From JALHFZ01 sp963674625 (lineage in GTDB: Bacteria > Synergistota > Synergistia > Synergistales > Aminobacteriaceae): a DNA stretch of 64,000 bases. This document shows, in pieces, positions 8,003 through 16,611 of the stretch. Both the position numbers and the translations under genes were made by a program. The DNA is taken from assembly GCA_963674625.2 (NCBI GenBank), contig CAXXXO010000004.1:1054001-1118000 (forward strand). Direction: 5' to 3'. The notes below the pieces were generated by a model. The model saw nothing but the letters and a program-made list of their open reading frames with translations. It ran no database searches and had not been told where the DNA came from. Each line of letters begins with the position of its first letter. Position 1 is the stretch's first letter.

Positions 8003-11000
8003 TTGAAAAAATATCTGTCAGGCTTCATCGCTGCAGCTGCCGTTCTGCTTCTCTTTTTTCCCTTTTCCTTTCCGGCCGCGGCGCGGCCCCTTGTCCCCGA
8101 CGATCTGCTGGCAAAGATCGAAGCGATCGACCAGTTCATGGTACATCAGGGGTATGAAGCCGGAAGCATCGATTCCGGAAAAGCCCTGCGGGAATATGAA
8201 GGGATCAAGGCCGACTTCTTACGATATACCAAGGCCTTTTCCAAAACCACTGTGGTCCGGGCCGAAAAGGGCGGAGGCGGCCTGCTGGACGATGCTGCCC
8301 GGGGTGAAAAAGTCACAGACAGGATAACGGTCACTCTTTTCTACCCCGACTGGCTCGACGAGAAGGAGGCCTGCTCTCCTTCCGAATTTTCGCCCCTTGT
8401 GAAGGCGGCCTTTTCGAAGGCGAGAAAGCATTTTGACCTCATCGCTTCCGAGAATGCCGGGGGGAAAAACCGTCTGTATCGTGAAGACATACAGAAAAAA
8501 GTCTTCACCAATGCTCCGGATGGAAATTACGAACTGGAACAGCAGTGGTTCAGAACCTCTTCCGGTCCTGCACAGGAAGGCTGGAACGTGAACGAGGGCG
8601 GCTGGTCCATGTTCCACCAGCCCTGGAAAAATCTCGATGAATACTCTCTCAATGCGCACCGCCGCCTTTTCGGAGCGGCCTTTTCGTTGGATATCCCCTT
8701 CGCTTTCCTGATCCGGGTCGACCGCAGGGAGCGAACGGATGCCGATCCCGGCTCCGGCGGAAAGCTTTCGGAGGACCTCTCGAAAGCCTCCTTCTGGAAG
8801 CCCCTGGAGGATAAGGGGGATAAAATTCTTGAAATTCTGCTCTCGGCGCATCAGCAGAATACGGCTCCGACCGCTCCCCAGGAAGGAGATGTCCTCGAGC
8901 CGGGGGTGTATATCCGGGTTGAAGCCATCCCATCCTCCCTTCCTGCCGACGGTGCAAGCAGGTCGACAGTGACTGTGAGCGCCTGGGAGGTGGAAGAGAG
9001 GGGCGGAAAACGCAAGCCCCTGGCAGGAAAAAAGGTCGCTCTTTCCCTGGCCGCCTCTGAGGGAATGACGCCCGGAACCCTTTCAGCGGCGACTGTTACT
9101 ACGGACCAGAGCGGAGCCGCTGCGGCGGAGTTCATCGCTCCCGCTGAAACTGAGCTTCAGGGCAGAGAGATCCGCAAGGCGACGGTCATCGCCGAATGCC
9201 CGGAACTGGGGAGAGACGAAGCATCCATTCAGCTCGAAACCTTCGCTCCCCTCGCGGTGGAGGCGCAGCATTCAATTCTTCCGGCGGGCCCTTCCTTTGA
9301 AAACAGAATCACCTTTACCTTCGGCGCTCCCGGAGAACTTCAGGCCGGGAAAACGCTCAAAGCGGTGATCTCCGCTGCCGCAGAAGGAGGGAGGCTTTCT
9401 TCCGGGGAGGACCATGCCGGCAAAGGGGCCCGGAAAATCGAAATCGAGGCTGTCCCCGGCGTCCCGAATACAGTGCATTATTTCTGGGGAGGCGAACCTC
9501 CTGCCGAAAGGGCAGTTGATGAGGCAGTGACCGTGGAAATTCCCGACAGAAAGTACCGGAGGAAGGTTTCCTTCTCGGTGGGCGTGGACCTGGCGCTCCT
9601 CGGCGGCGGGCCCCTTGTCTCCGGGACTTTTTTCCCCGGAGTGTTCATTCCTTTCAGGGTATATGTTCATGACAGATTTCATAAAGATTCCGACCTCGGA
9701 GCCTTGTTCGAAGCCTATTCCATCGAACCTGTGCTCGAAGTCCTCCAGTCGGGATATGACCCTCTTCCGGCCATGGACCCGAAGGAGGACTTCTATTCCC
9801 GCCTGGCGGCCCATGTCAGGGGAGCTCTTTCTCCCGGACGGAGTCTCTGCCGGGATATTCTGGTCGGAGGGGTCAGGCGGGACAAGGACGGAGGATGGTT
9901 TCTCACGTGGAAAGAGTACGATGGAGAGGGGCTCACGGGCAGTTCGTTTCCAGGCATAATCCCCTGGAGCCGGGGAACTTACCGGACCGAGCTCCGCTTC
10001 GATCCGAAGTGGATCGGAGACGCCGCACAGAGCGATCACAGCCTTTCCCTGCTCCCTCTTCCGGTGGAGGGAAAGGGGCAGTGGGACGCCCACATGGAGA
10101 GCTTCATCATTCCTCTGCTGAAGAGCTCCCTTTCCATGTTTCCCGGCGGGGAATCGGCTCTGCTGGCCGTGGATGTTTCGGTGGAGCTTCAGAAGACAGG
10201 GGATATCACCCAGGCCGCCCTCTCGGTGGGCAGGCATTTTTTCCTCGATTTTCTCGGAGGAAAAATCGGAGAATCGATACAGTCCGGCCTTGAAAGCGCC
10301 CTGGAGAAGAAAATCTGGGGGACAGCCCGGGGGAAGCGTCTCCAGGACCGCATGGCCGACCTGGTAAAACGGGCGAACGAGGGAATTCCTGGAACTGAAA
10401 CAATGACGGCCGAACAGATCGGCGCCTGCATCGACTCGGGAAAAGAAATCCTCGCCGGATATATCGCTGGAATGTTTGCCGACGCCGTGCTCCAGCCCCT
10501 CGGGAAGGACAGGGGGAACCTCCCCTGCGGCTTTTCCCTTCCTTTCTGCGCCTCTCCGGCCTGGGCCGGAGCCGACCCCGCCGGAGAGCTTGCCCCTCTC
10601 GCCTCCTTTCTCAAGGGGTACGGGGGAGCCGGCATTCTCCTGGTGGAGAACAGAAAGGGCTCCCTCGGGAACATACGCTCCGGAAACTCGGTTCTGAAAT
10701 CCTTCTCCGGACAGGTATTCGCTCTTCGGCCTGAAGAGGAACGGGTTCTGGACGCTGGAAAATGGCTGGCTGTTCCGCTGAAAAAAGAGGAGCCCCTGTT
10801 CGTGTCGGTAAAACCGGGAGTTTCTTCCCTCAGGCTTTGCTTTGCCGATGCCGGCGGCATCAGGATGACTTCCATAGGCGAGGAAACGCCCCTGGGGAGG
10901 ACCGTCAAAGTGCTTCCCTCTGGTTTCTCCTCCCAGGACGCCGCCCGGGAATCTGCCTCCCGGGGAAGAGCGGCCGGAAGCGCCGTCCGGATGCGGGAAG

Positions 11001-11350
11001 ACCACTCCCTTGAAGGACGGATTCTTGGACGGCTTGAAAAAGACGAGCCCGTGGAGATTCTCGAAAAATGGTCCTCCCCCGGGGACATGGCCATCATCCG
11101 GGAGGACTTCACCGGCTCTTTCAACGGGCGGCCCGTTTCCTTCAGGAAAGGCATGGGTGTTCACGTGATCGAGCACATCCCCGGCAGCGAAGAGCTTCTC
11201 GTGGGGTTTATGGAGAACGGGGAGTTCGTCCAGTCGGGCATTCATTTCGAGTATGTTGAGGTCCAGGAAGTGCAGACCTGGTATCTCGTCCGCACCGAAA
11301 AGGGGCTGGAAGGGTGGGTCTTCGGCAAGTTCATTTCGGAAGAGAGGTGA
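8003..11350 (+). CDS. exported 1115-residue protein with Ig-like and SH3-like domains
   Basis: No close family recognised. A classical signal peptide (MKKYLSGFIAAAAVLLLFFP, cleavage likely after PAAA near residue 28) sends it out of the cytoplasm. Residues about 300-415 look like a bacterial Ig-like (Big_1) domain (SLPADGASRSTVTVSAWEV, then GKKVALSLAASEG and TTDQSGAAAAEFIAP). Residues about 1000-1110 resemble an SH3b-type module (VRMREDHSLEGRILGRLEKD, LVRTEKGLEGWVFGKF). The middle is unassigned and mixed alpha/beta. Start is TTG 8003 with GGGGGAG upstream. Monocistronic, with a promoter before and a hairpin after. It could act at the envelope as an adhesin-like or peptidoglycan-associated factor; that is inference. 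Confidence 0.75.
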   Translation: MKKYLSGFIAAAAVLLLFFPFSFPAAARPLVPDDLLAKIEAIDQFMVHQGYEAGSIDSGKALREYEGIKADFLRYTKAFSKTTVVRAEKGGGGLLDDAARGEKVTDRITVTLFYPDWLDEKEACSPSEFSPLVKAAFSKARKHFDLIASENAGGKNRLYREDIQKKVFTNAPDGNYELEQQWFRTSSGPAQEGWNVNEGGWSMFHQPWKNLDEYSLNAHRRLFGAAFSLDIPFAFLIRVDRRERTDADPGSGGKLSEDLSKASFWKPLEDKGDKILEILLSAHQQNTAPTAPQEGDVLEPGVYIRVEAIPSSLPADGASRSTVTVSAWEVEERGGKRKPLAGKKVALSLAASEGMTPGTLSAATVTTDQSGAAAAEFIAPAETELQGREIRKATVIAECPELGRDEASIQLETFAPLAVEAQHSILPAGPSFENRITFTFGAPGELQAGKTLKAVISAAAEGGRLSSGEDHAGKGARKIEIEAVPGVPNTVHYFWGGEPPAERAVDEAVTVEIPDRKYRRKVSFSVGVDLALLGGGPLVSGTFFPGVFIPFRVYVHDRFHKDSDLGALFEAYSIEPVLEVLQSGYDPLPAMDPKEDFYSRLAAHVRGALSPGRSLCRDILVGGVRRDKDGGWFLTWKEYDGEGLTGSSFPGIIPWSRGTYRTELRFDPKWIGDAAQSDHSLSLLPLPVEGKGQWDAHMESFIIPLLKSSLSMFPGGESALLAVDVSVELQKTGDITQAALSVGRHFFLDFLGGKIGESIQSGLESALEKKIWGTARGKRLQDRMADLVKRANEGIPGTETMTAEQIGACIDSGKEILAGYIAGMFADAVLQPLGKDRGNLPCGFSLPFCASPAWAGADPAGELAPLASFLKGYGGAGILLVENRKGSLGNIRSGNSVLKSFSGQVFALRPEEERVLDAGKWLAVPLKKEEPLFVSVKPGVSSLRLCFADAGGIRMTSIGEETPLGRTVKVLPSGFSSQDAARESASRGRAAGSAVRMREDHSLEGRILGRLEKDEPVEILEKWSSPGDMAIIREDFTGSFNGRPVSFRKGMGVHVIEHIPGSEELLVGFMENGEFVQSGIHFEYVEVQEVQTWYLVRTEKGLEGWVFGKFISEER

Positions 11351-11391
11351 CGGCCTTCCGAAGAGGGCCGTCACCATACGGAAACTTTTTT
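11348..11391 (+). terminator. rho-independent terminator
   Basis: TGACGGCC and GGCCGTCA arms (11348-11373) directly at the stop of the large exported protein, with a T-run about 12 bases later. The T-run spacing is longer than ideal. It also lies between convergent genes. Confidence 0.5.
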
Positions 11392-11395
11392 CCCT

Positions 11396-11935
11396 TTAGG
11401 GGAGCACGGTTTTGCTGACGGCCTTTATGAAGCCGCCAAGCACGTCGTGGCTGTATGAGAAGCCGTGCCTGATGTAGAAGTCGTAGGCGTCGTCGTTGCC
11501 GTTCGAGATGAAAATGTAGATCAGGGGCACATCCGGAAAGCTCTCGAACCATTCCATGGAAAGGTCGAAAAGTTTCGTGCCGAGCCCGGAACCCCGGTAT
11601 CCGTCCCTCAGGTAGAGATTGCTCAGGCATCCGATCTTCGGGGGCAGATCCTCCCGGTCGGGCAGAAGCCGGAAGGGAGAATTCCTCATCCCTTCCGAGG
11701 ATTCAACGGTGGAGAAGACGTACCCAACGGGGATGCCGTCGTCCTTGACCACCGCCACATGCTTTTCCAGAGCGCTTTCATAGCTCTTCTTCATTCTCGA
11801 TTCGAAATTCATGGAATCGAACCGTTCCGGCTCAAAATATGCCTTCGATTTCTGAAAGGCCATCAGCTCATTGCAGAGTTCCCTGCATTGGTCGAAATTC
11901 TCGTCTCCCAGGATTTCAAGGGCAATGCTTCCCAT
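11396..11935 (-). CDS. GNAT-family N-acetyltransferase
   Basis: Acetyl-CoA dependent acyltransferase of 179 residues. The acetyl-CoA loop is clear at LYLRDGYRGSGLGTKLFDL (R-x-x-G-x-G/A, residues about 108-126), followed by the beta-bulge strand PLIYIFISNGNDDAYDFYIRHGF typical of GNAT C-termini. The substrate cannot be read from sequence. ATG 11935 has AAGGAG upstream; an upstream ATG at 11971 is less likely. Divergent from the HxlR regulator gene. Confidence 0.88.
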   Translation of the reverse strand: MGSIALEILGDENFDQCRELCNELMAFQKSKAYFEPERFDSMNFESRMKKSYESALEKHVAVVKDDGIPVGYVFSTVESSEGMRNSPFRLLPDREDLPPKIGCLSNLYLRDGYRGSGLGTKLFDLSMEWFESFPDVPLIYIFISNGNDDAYDFYIRHGFSYSHDVLGGFIKAVSKTVLP

Positions 11936-12037
11936 GACTCTTTCTCCTTTCGCAAGGCTGCGCATCCTCATTGAATTTCGGAGTCTCCGCTGATACTATA
12001 TGTCCGATAGTTTCACCACGCAAGTATGCACTTTTTT

Positions 12038-12063
12038 GTAACCATAGCTACCAAAAGGTAACC
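12038..12063. promoter_or_regulatory. GTAACC repeats between GNAT and hxlR genes, possible operator
   Basis: GTAACC at 12038-12043 is repeated as GGTAACC at 12057-12063, and the first copy also forms an imperfect inverted repeat with GCTACC. Such repeats next to an HxlR-type gene may be its autoregulatory operator; assignment is by position only. Confidence 0.25.
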
Positions 12064-12097
12064 AATGGACAAATCGGAAAATGAAGGAGGCCTTCTC

Positions 12098-12460
12098 GTG
12101 GGTGAAAAATGCCCCATCGAATCGACCCTTTCCCTCATCAACGGAAAATGGAAGCTGCTTATCCTCAAGGAGCTTTCCCAGGGGCCTGTGCGCTTCGGCC
12201 GGCTGGGGGCGAAAATCCCCGAGATCAGCGCCAAGGTGCTCACCCAGCAGCTCCGGGAGATGGAGGAGGACGGACTTCTGATCCGCACGGTTTTCGCGGA
12301 AATACCGCCCCGGGTGGAGTATTCCCTCGCGGAGATGGGGGTCAGCATCTTCACGATCTTCAAGGAGCTGCGCCGCTGGGGGCTTGAGGAAGATCTGTTC
12401 CACCGGGGGGAATGTGCCTTCTGCGGGCAGTGCCGCCCCATATTTCAGGACGAAAGATGA
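12098..12460 (+). CDS. HxlR-family winged-helix transcriptional regulator
   Basis: Small MarR-like regulator of 120 residues. The HxlR fold is recognisable: CPIESTLSLINGKWKLLILK, a helix pair RFGRLGAKIPEISAKVLTQQ and the wing RTVFAEIPPRVEYSLAEMG. A cysteine near the N-terminus and a C-terminal CAFCGQC cluster may sense thiol or redox stress, as in some HxlR proteins (inference). I choose GTG 12098, which has AAGGAGG seven bases upstream, over ATG 12065, which has only a weak site. The fluoride channel gene follows after 48 bases, so the regulator may control it. Confidence 0.85.
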   Translation: MGEKCPIESTLSLINGKWKLLILKELSQGPVRFGRLGAKIPEISAKVLTQQLREMEEDGLLIRTVFAEIPPRVEYSLAEMGVSIFTIFKELRRWGLEEDLFHRGECAFCGQCRPIFQDER

Positions 12461-12508
12461 CCCGGCACAGGTCGGTTTCTTCAAACCCTACGGAAGGATG
12501 ATGGATCG

Positions 12509-12892
12509 ATGCTTCAGCGGCTGCTTTTTCTTTCCCTGGCGGGGGCTTTCGGAACCCTTTCGCGATTTCTTCTTCTCGAATTCGTCAGGTCACGAGCGGC
12601 GACTGCTCTGCCCGCAGGAACCCTTGTGGTAAATATGCTCGGATGCTTTCTCGCCGGCTTTTTTCTCGAATATGCGGAAAACCGTCTTCATCTCGAACAT
12701 GAGCTCAGGATTGTGGTCATGGTGGGCTTCATGGGCGCCTTTACCACTTTCTCGAGCATCATGGTGGATACGGCCGATCTTATCCGGAACGGCCGCTGGC
12801 TGGCGGTTCACATGAACCTGCTCGCCCAGAACCTCGTCGGTCTGCTCTGTCTCTACGGGGGATTGAGAGGGGCAAAGGCGCTGCTTTTTTAA
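12509..12892 (+). CDS. crcB: fluoride ion channel CrcB/Fluc
   Basis: Dimeric membrane channel that exports fluoride. The 127-residue protein has four hydrophobic helices and the family signatures GAFGTLSRF (residues about 12-20), TLVVNMLGCFLAGF (about 38-51, with the conserved N and G) and GFMGAFTTFSS (about 73-83), the phenylalanine-box and Na+-binding region. ATG 12509 follows GGAAGG. No crcB-type fluoride riboswitch is visible in the short upstream gap; expression probably follows the HxlR gene. Confidence 0.93.
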   Translation: MLQRLLFLSLAGAFGTLSRFLLLEFVRSRAATALPAGTLVVNMLGCFLAGFFLEYAENRLHLEHELRIVVMVGFMGAFTTFSSIMVDTADLIRNGRWLAVHMNLLAQNLVGLLCLYGGLRGAKALLF

Positions 12893-13104
12893 ACGGGGCA
12901 TGAAACGAAAGGAAAGTTTGGAATGTTTCTTCTGCAATGCCGGTGAAATCAGACCTCTTCTGCAAAGAGAACCTTTTTCCTTGAAGAGTTTTTTGATTGA
13001 ACTTCCCGGAAGAAAGGGAAGTCCGCCCTTCCCCGGGAAGGGAAGAAAGGATGTATCATAAGGAGGAAAGGCTTTTATCTCCAGGAAATCCGGAGGCGCC
13101 GACC

Positions 13105-13608
13105 ATGGATCGTCAATTGAGCCTCGCCCGGGCCGAACCCTTTGAAAAGTATCGCAAAGCCACCCGGCGGAGCATTTTTCTGAACGGGATGGACAGTCTC
13201 GTTCCATGGAAGAAATTGTGCGATCTCGTATCCCCCTTCTACCCGGCGGGAGAACGGGGAAGGCCGCCCAGGGATCTCGAGCAGATGATCCGCATCTCCC
13301 TCCTCCAGGACTGGTTCGGCCTGAACAGCCGGGAAGCGGAAGAAATCCTCTACGAAAATCGGGCCATGAGGGAATTCGCCCGGATCGACCTCGGGAAAGA
13401 GCCCGTCCCCGAAGAGTCTACCCTGCGCAGCTTCCGCCGGCTGCTGAAAAGAGAGAAAATCGACGGAGAGATCCTCGCGGCGGTGGCCCTTCATCTCTCG
13501 GACCGCGGCCTGAAGCTGACAAGGGGGGGCATACGGGAGCCTATCCTCGCAAAACTCGCCTCGGGGCCGAAAAAGATAAAGGAACGGTCCGTGTGGGACG
13601 GTGTGTGA
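13105..13608 (+). pseudogene. truncated IS5-type transposase (N-terminal part only)
   Basis: The 167-residue frame matches the N-terminal DUF772-type region of IS5-family transposases: a basic start (FEKYRKATRRSIFLNGMDSL), VPWKKLCDLVSPFYPAGERG, RPPRDLEQMIRISLLQDWFG and VPEESTLRSFRRLLKREKI. Full enzymes exceed about 320 residues and carry a DDE catalytic domain; here the frame ends (stop at 13606) just where the first catalytic Asp would come. No terminal inverted repeats or target duplication were found. An inactive relic is the likely reading. ATG 13105 has CGGAGG eight bases upstream; an in-frame start at 12997 also exists. Confidence 0.75.
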
Positions 13609-13639
13609 AAAGTCGCTCAGGAGGAAAGCTATCCGCAGT

Positions 13640-14680
13640 TCAGCTTTTCTGTTCAGATTTTCCTGACCTGTTCAGCCATTTTTTCCCTCTGCGGGTCAAA
13701 CGGTAGCGTTGAGAGGGACTGCGGGGGGAATCGGGCTGTGTATACTCTATCCAGCCTTTCGCAAGAGCGGGATCCAGATAATTTTTTCGGAAGGTGGCCC
13801 GATGGGAGAGCCCAAGAACTTTCATTAACGACAGGGCTTTCATCTCACCGTAAGAAAGTGCGGCAATCAGGGCAGCTGCTTGGTCGCTTACTTGGTCGCT
13901 TACTTGGTCGCCGATCACGGCTTCATGCAGGGTATCCCGGAGCGCCGTCAGCATAAACTCTATAAAAGGTGCGGCGTCGGCCTGAACGTCCGCTTCGCCG
14001 AGAGTTTTGTAATAGCCGTCCTGTCTTTCCCTTATCACTGTTTCCACCGGAAGATAGGCGAATAAAGGTTTCCAGCTTCTGAGGACAAGAGTCTGCCACA
14101 GCCTGCCCATGCGTCCGTTGCCGTCGGCAAAGGGATGAATGAACTCCATTTCATAGTGGACAAGGCATCCGGCGATGAGAGGATGTTCGGTGGTTTTTTC
14201 AAGCCAGTGAAGGAGATCGTCCATGAGGTGAGGAACTCGGTGGGCCGGAGGAGCCATGTGAACAAGATGCTCTCCGCGAAATATCCCCACTCCTCCGGAA
14301 CGGAAAGTTCCGGATTCATCGGTCAATCCCGCCGTGAGAAGCCGATGGGCGTCAAGCAGATCATCCCTTGAGGAGGGGTTCCATTTGTCCATGGATTCAT
14401 AGGCCGCGAAAGCGTTTCGGACCTCCTGAATTTCTCTTGGAGAACCAAGTACTCTTTTTCCTGCAATCACCCCGGTGACCTGCTCGAGAGTGAGAGTGTT
14501 GTTTTCGATGGCGAGGGAAGCGTGGAGAGTGCGGATACGGTTTTCCCGACGGAGGTGGGGAAGAAGATCTCCTTCCGACAGGGCTGAATGGTGTCCCACA
14601 AATTCCCCGATTTCTGCCGCGAGGCTGAGAATAAGGGGCGTTATGCAATAAGGAGGTTTGTAAGCTGGAATTTCAGACAT
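13640..14680 (-). CDS. Fic-domain AMPylase-type protein with self-inhibitory motif
   Basis: Fic-family enzyme that would transfer AMP (or another nucleotide moiety) to hydroxyl groups of target proteins. The catalytic loop HPFADGNGRMGRLWQ is complete (residues about 198-212). The class-II inhibitory helix motif S-x-x-x-E-N is present N-terminally as SLAIENNTLT (about residues 45-54), so the enzyme carries its own brake. The C-terminal 100 residues hold a linker of repeated DQVS units and a winged-helix-like region ending in arginine- and lysine-rich sequence. ATG 14680 has GGAGG upstream; an ORF extension to 14941 is unlikely to be coding. Confidence 0.92.
   Translation of the reverse strand: MSEIPAYKPPYCITPLILSLAAEIGEFVGHHSALSEGDLLPHLRRENRIRTLHASLAIENNTLTLEQVTGVIAGKRVLGSPREIQEVRNAFAAYESMDKWNPSSRDDLLDAHRLLTAGLTDESGTFRSGGVGIFRGEHLVHMAPPAHRVPHLMDDLLHWLEKTTEHPLIAGCLVHYEMEFIHPFADGNGRMGRLWQTLVLRSWKPLFAYLPVETVIRERQDGYYKTLGEADVQADAAPFIEFMLTALRDTLHEAVIGDQVSDQVSDQAAALIAALSYGEMKALSLMKVLGLSHRATFRKNYLDPALAKGWIEYTQPDSPRSPSQRYRLTRRGKKWLNRSGKSEQKS
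13879..13910. repeat. 12-bp tandem repeat inside fic
   Basis: The unit CTTGGTCGCTTA occurs twice and then two thirds of a third time, encoding the DQVSDQVSDQ linker between the Fic domain and the winged-helix tail. Unit number could change by slippage without breaking the frame except by 4-codon steps. Confidence 0.8.
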
Positions 14681-14906
14681 GCGGCTTCCTCCGTCCATCG
14701 CATCACAGGTCCTTTCATCGGAGCAATTCGAACCTGGGCGGCGCAATATGAAGCTGGCCGCAGCGGGGTCCGACGCAGTTTTTCTGCCCGAATTCATTGT
14801 ATCATCATTACACGGGTGTCTATAAAATCTGAGTTCATCCTCATACGGAACAGCGAATTTGAGAGGCCGAAGGAATTGCTCAGTATTCTTAGAAGGAGGA
14901 ACGGGA

Positions 14907-15410
14907 ATGACTCCGGCAATTGATGCCTTGAAAAAAGCCAAAGTGCCCTACACCCTTCGCGAGTATGATCATGACCCGTCCTGCTCGTCCTATGGAATGG
15001 AGGCTGCCGAAAAACTGAACATCCCTGCCGGACGGATCTTTAAGACGCTGGTGGTCAGCCTGGACGGCAGAGATCTCGCCGTTGGAGTTCTCCCCGTGAA
15101 CTCCCAGCTCAGCATGAAGCTCTTCGCAAAGACGGCCGGGGCGAAAAAAGCAGAGATGGCGGCGAAGCCGGACGTCGAACGATCCACCGGATATGTATTG
15201 GGCGGAGTGAGTCCCCTGGGGCAGAAAAAGCGGCTCCGCACCTTTATCGACCGCTCCGCCGAAGAGCAGAGTACGATCCTTGTCAGCGGGGGCAGACGGG
15301 GACTCGATATCGAACTGAGCCCCGAGGATCTCCGGATGCTGACGAAGGGCGCCTTTGCCCGGCTGTGCCAGGAGGAGAATCAAGAACCTTTCGAGGGGAC
15401 GAGAAGCTGA
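14907..15410 (+). CDS. ybaK: Cys-tRNA(Pro)/aminoacyl-tRNA deacylase YbaK/EbsC
   Basis: Trans-editing enzyme that hydrolyses mischarged Cys-tRNA(Pro). The 167-residue protein follows the YbaK layout: MTPAIDALKKAKVPYTLREY, EAAEKLNIPAGRIFKTLVV with the catalytic lysine in the KTLV segment, VLPVNSQLSMKLFAK and GYVLGGVSPLGQKKRLRTFI, the conserved glycine-rich loop. ATG 14907 is preceded by AAGGAGGA. It is a housekeeping quality-control gene and stands alone, divergent from fic. Confidence 0.93.
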   Translation: MTPAIDALKKAKVPYTLREYDHDPSCSSYGMEAAEKLNIPAGRIFKTLVVSLDGRDLAVGVLPVNSQLSMKLFAKTAGAKKAEMAAKPDVERSTGYVLGGVSPLGQKKRLRTFIDRSAEEQSTILVSGGRRGLDIELSPEDLRMLTKGAFARLCQEENQEPFEGTRS

Positions 15411-15531
15411 CGGGACAGAATTTTGAGGCGAAACCGGTTCCGCAAGAACTTCCTTCGCTACCGGTGAGATCAGCGGAGAGGATAAAAGAAAAGCAAACTG
15501 CCTGCAAAGAGGACTTATCGAGGTGAACATC

Positions 15532-16518
15532 ATGGAATTCGGTCAAATTCTGCTGCTCTTCGACGGCGACAACCCCTGCTGGACGGAGGATCTCGCGGAG
15601 CTGGAGGGGAAGGATCCTTCCCTTCTGGAGCTTCTTCGAAAGGACGGGCTCGCAGAAAAAGAGGGGAAGGTATTTTCCCTCACTCCTTCCGGACAGGAGG
15701 CTTTCCGCAGGGAGGCAACGGAATGCTTTCTCTCCGCTCTTCCCGGAAAGTGTCCCGGGGAACCGGAGAAGAGTCTTCTGCGCACCCGTCTTCACCTGCT
15801 CCTCGACAAAAAGCATCTTCAGCGGTGGGGGCTTAAGGAGTATCTTTTTCATCCCTCCTTTCCCGTTCCTCCCCTTGCAAGGGACGAGATTTTCTCGCTG
15901 GACGGCGGGCTGAAGTGGCTGTGGCCTTCCTCTACGGACGTGGAGCTGCTGCGCCGGGACTTTCCCGAAACGGGGCTCGCCGCCCGCAGGCAAAAAGCCC
16001 TCCCTCCCGGCGCGCCCGCCGCGTGGTTCGAAGCTCAGGGGATATCGCCGGAGTATTTCGAGCCCGACTTCCTCTATCTGAGCCGCTACGATTACGAGGC
16101 CTACACCGACTTTTCCTCCCCTCCCGACGATATCTGGGGGCTACTGAACACAGACCGCTTTTTCTTCCGCAGCGGCCCCGTACCGACGGAAGAGAGCCTG
16201 GAAGATTTTATCGAGATCACAGGGCGGTTCCATCTGTGCCTGGAGGTGCTGCGGCGGCTCGTGCTGCCGGGGTATATGGACTTCGACAGCCACGACCAGG
16301 GGGCGATCAACTGGCTTCTCTTCCTCTACGAAAAAGAGGCGGACGCAGCGAAATGTTCTGCCCTTCTCTCCCCCTTCGATCAGGAACTCATCGCCCCCGC
16401 TCTGCCCATGGACCTGTGGACCCTGAGCTTCGAGGCTCTTGCCGCGTTCCCCGGAAGGGCCGAGAATATCCATGATCTTCTGCCTGAAATCGCTCACCCT
16501 CTTGCCCGCGCTCAGTAA
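15532..16518 (+). CDS. hypothetical protein with N-terminal winged-helix-like region
   Basis: I do not recognise the family. The 328-residue product is soluble, acidic and rich in Leu, Phe and Pro, with no signal peptide or membrane helix. The first 70 residues (LLFDGDNPCWTEDLAELEGK, then LRKDGLAEKEGKVFSLTPSG) look like a winged-helix fold, suggesting DNA or protein binding. The rest (for example EYFEPDFLYLSRYDYEAYTD and LVLPGYMDFDSHDQGAINWL) shows no known motif. I prefer ATG 15532, with GAGGTGA upstream, over GTG 15523. Isolated between ybaK and the peptidase operon. Confidence 0.6.
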   Translation: MEFGQILLLFDGDNPCWTEDLAELEGKDPSLLELLRKDGLAEKEGKVFSLTPSGQEAFRREATECFLSALPGKCPGEPEKSLLRTRLHLLLDKKHLQRWGLKEYLFHPSFPVPPLARDEIFSLDGGLKWLWPSSTDVELLRRDFPETGLAARRQKALPPGAPAAWFEAQGISPEYFEPDFLYLSRYDYEAYTDFSSPPDDIWGLLNTDRFFFRSGPVPTEESLEDFIEITGRFHLCLEVLRRLVLPGYMDFDSHDQGAINWLLFLYEKEADAAKCSALLSPFDQELIAPALPMDLWTLSFEALAAFPGRAENIHDLLPEIAHPLARAQ

Positions 16519-16563
16519 AAAGGCCTGATTCCTCGAAAAAGAGATGCCTCCGCATTTCCGATT

Positions 16564-16572
16564 TGGTATAAT
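16564..16572 (+). promoter_or_regulatory. extended -10 promoter before the peptide-use operon
   Basis: TGG-TATAAT (16564-16572) is an extended -10 element 39 bases upstream of the aminopeptidase start. The -35 region is poor, as expected for this class. It probably drives the peptidase-dpp-ggt operon. Confidence 0.5.
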
Positions 16573-16611
16573 ACTTTTCGCCCGAACTTTTTTTAAGGAT
16601 GTGATTTTTTT

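Noticed and set aside
9272..11377. 701-residue open frame antisense to the large exported protein
   Set aside because: High-GC shadow: Pro/Gly/Arg/His-rich low-information translation, no ribosome site, and the sense frame has a signal peptide and recognisable domains.
12461..12508. fluoride riboswitch before crcB
   Set aside because: The gap is only 48 bases and no pseudoknot-like pattern is visible.
13206..13706. second frame over the IS5 fragment as a frameshifted transposase remainder
   Set aside because: No DDE-domain motifs appear in any of the three forward frames after 13608, so truncation is a better reading than a frameshift.
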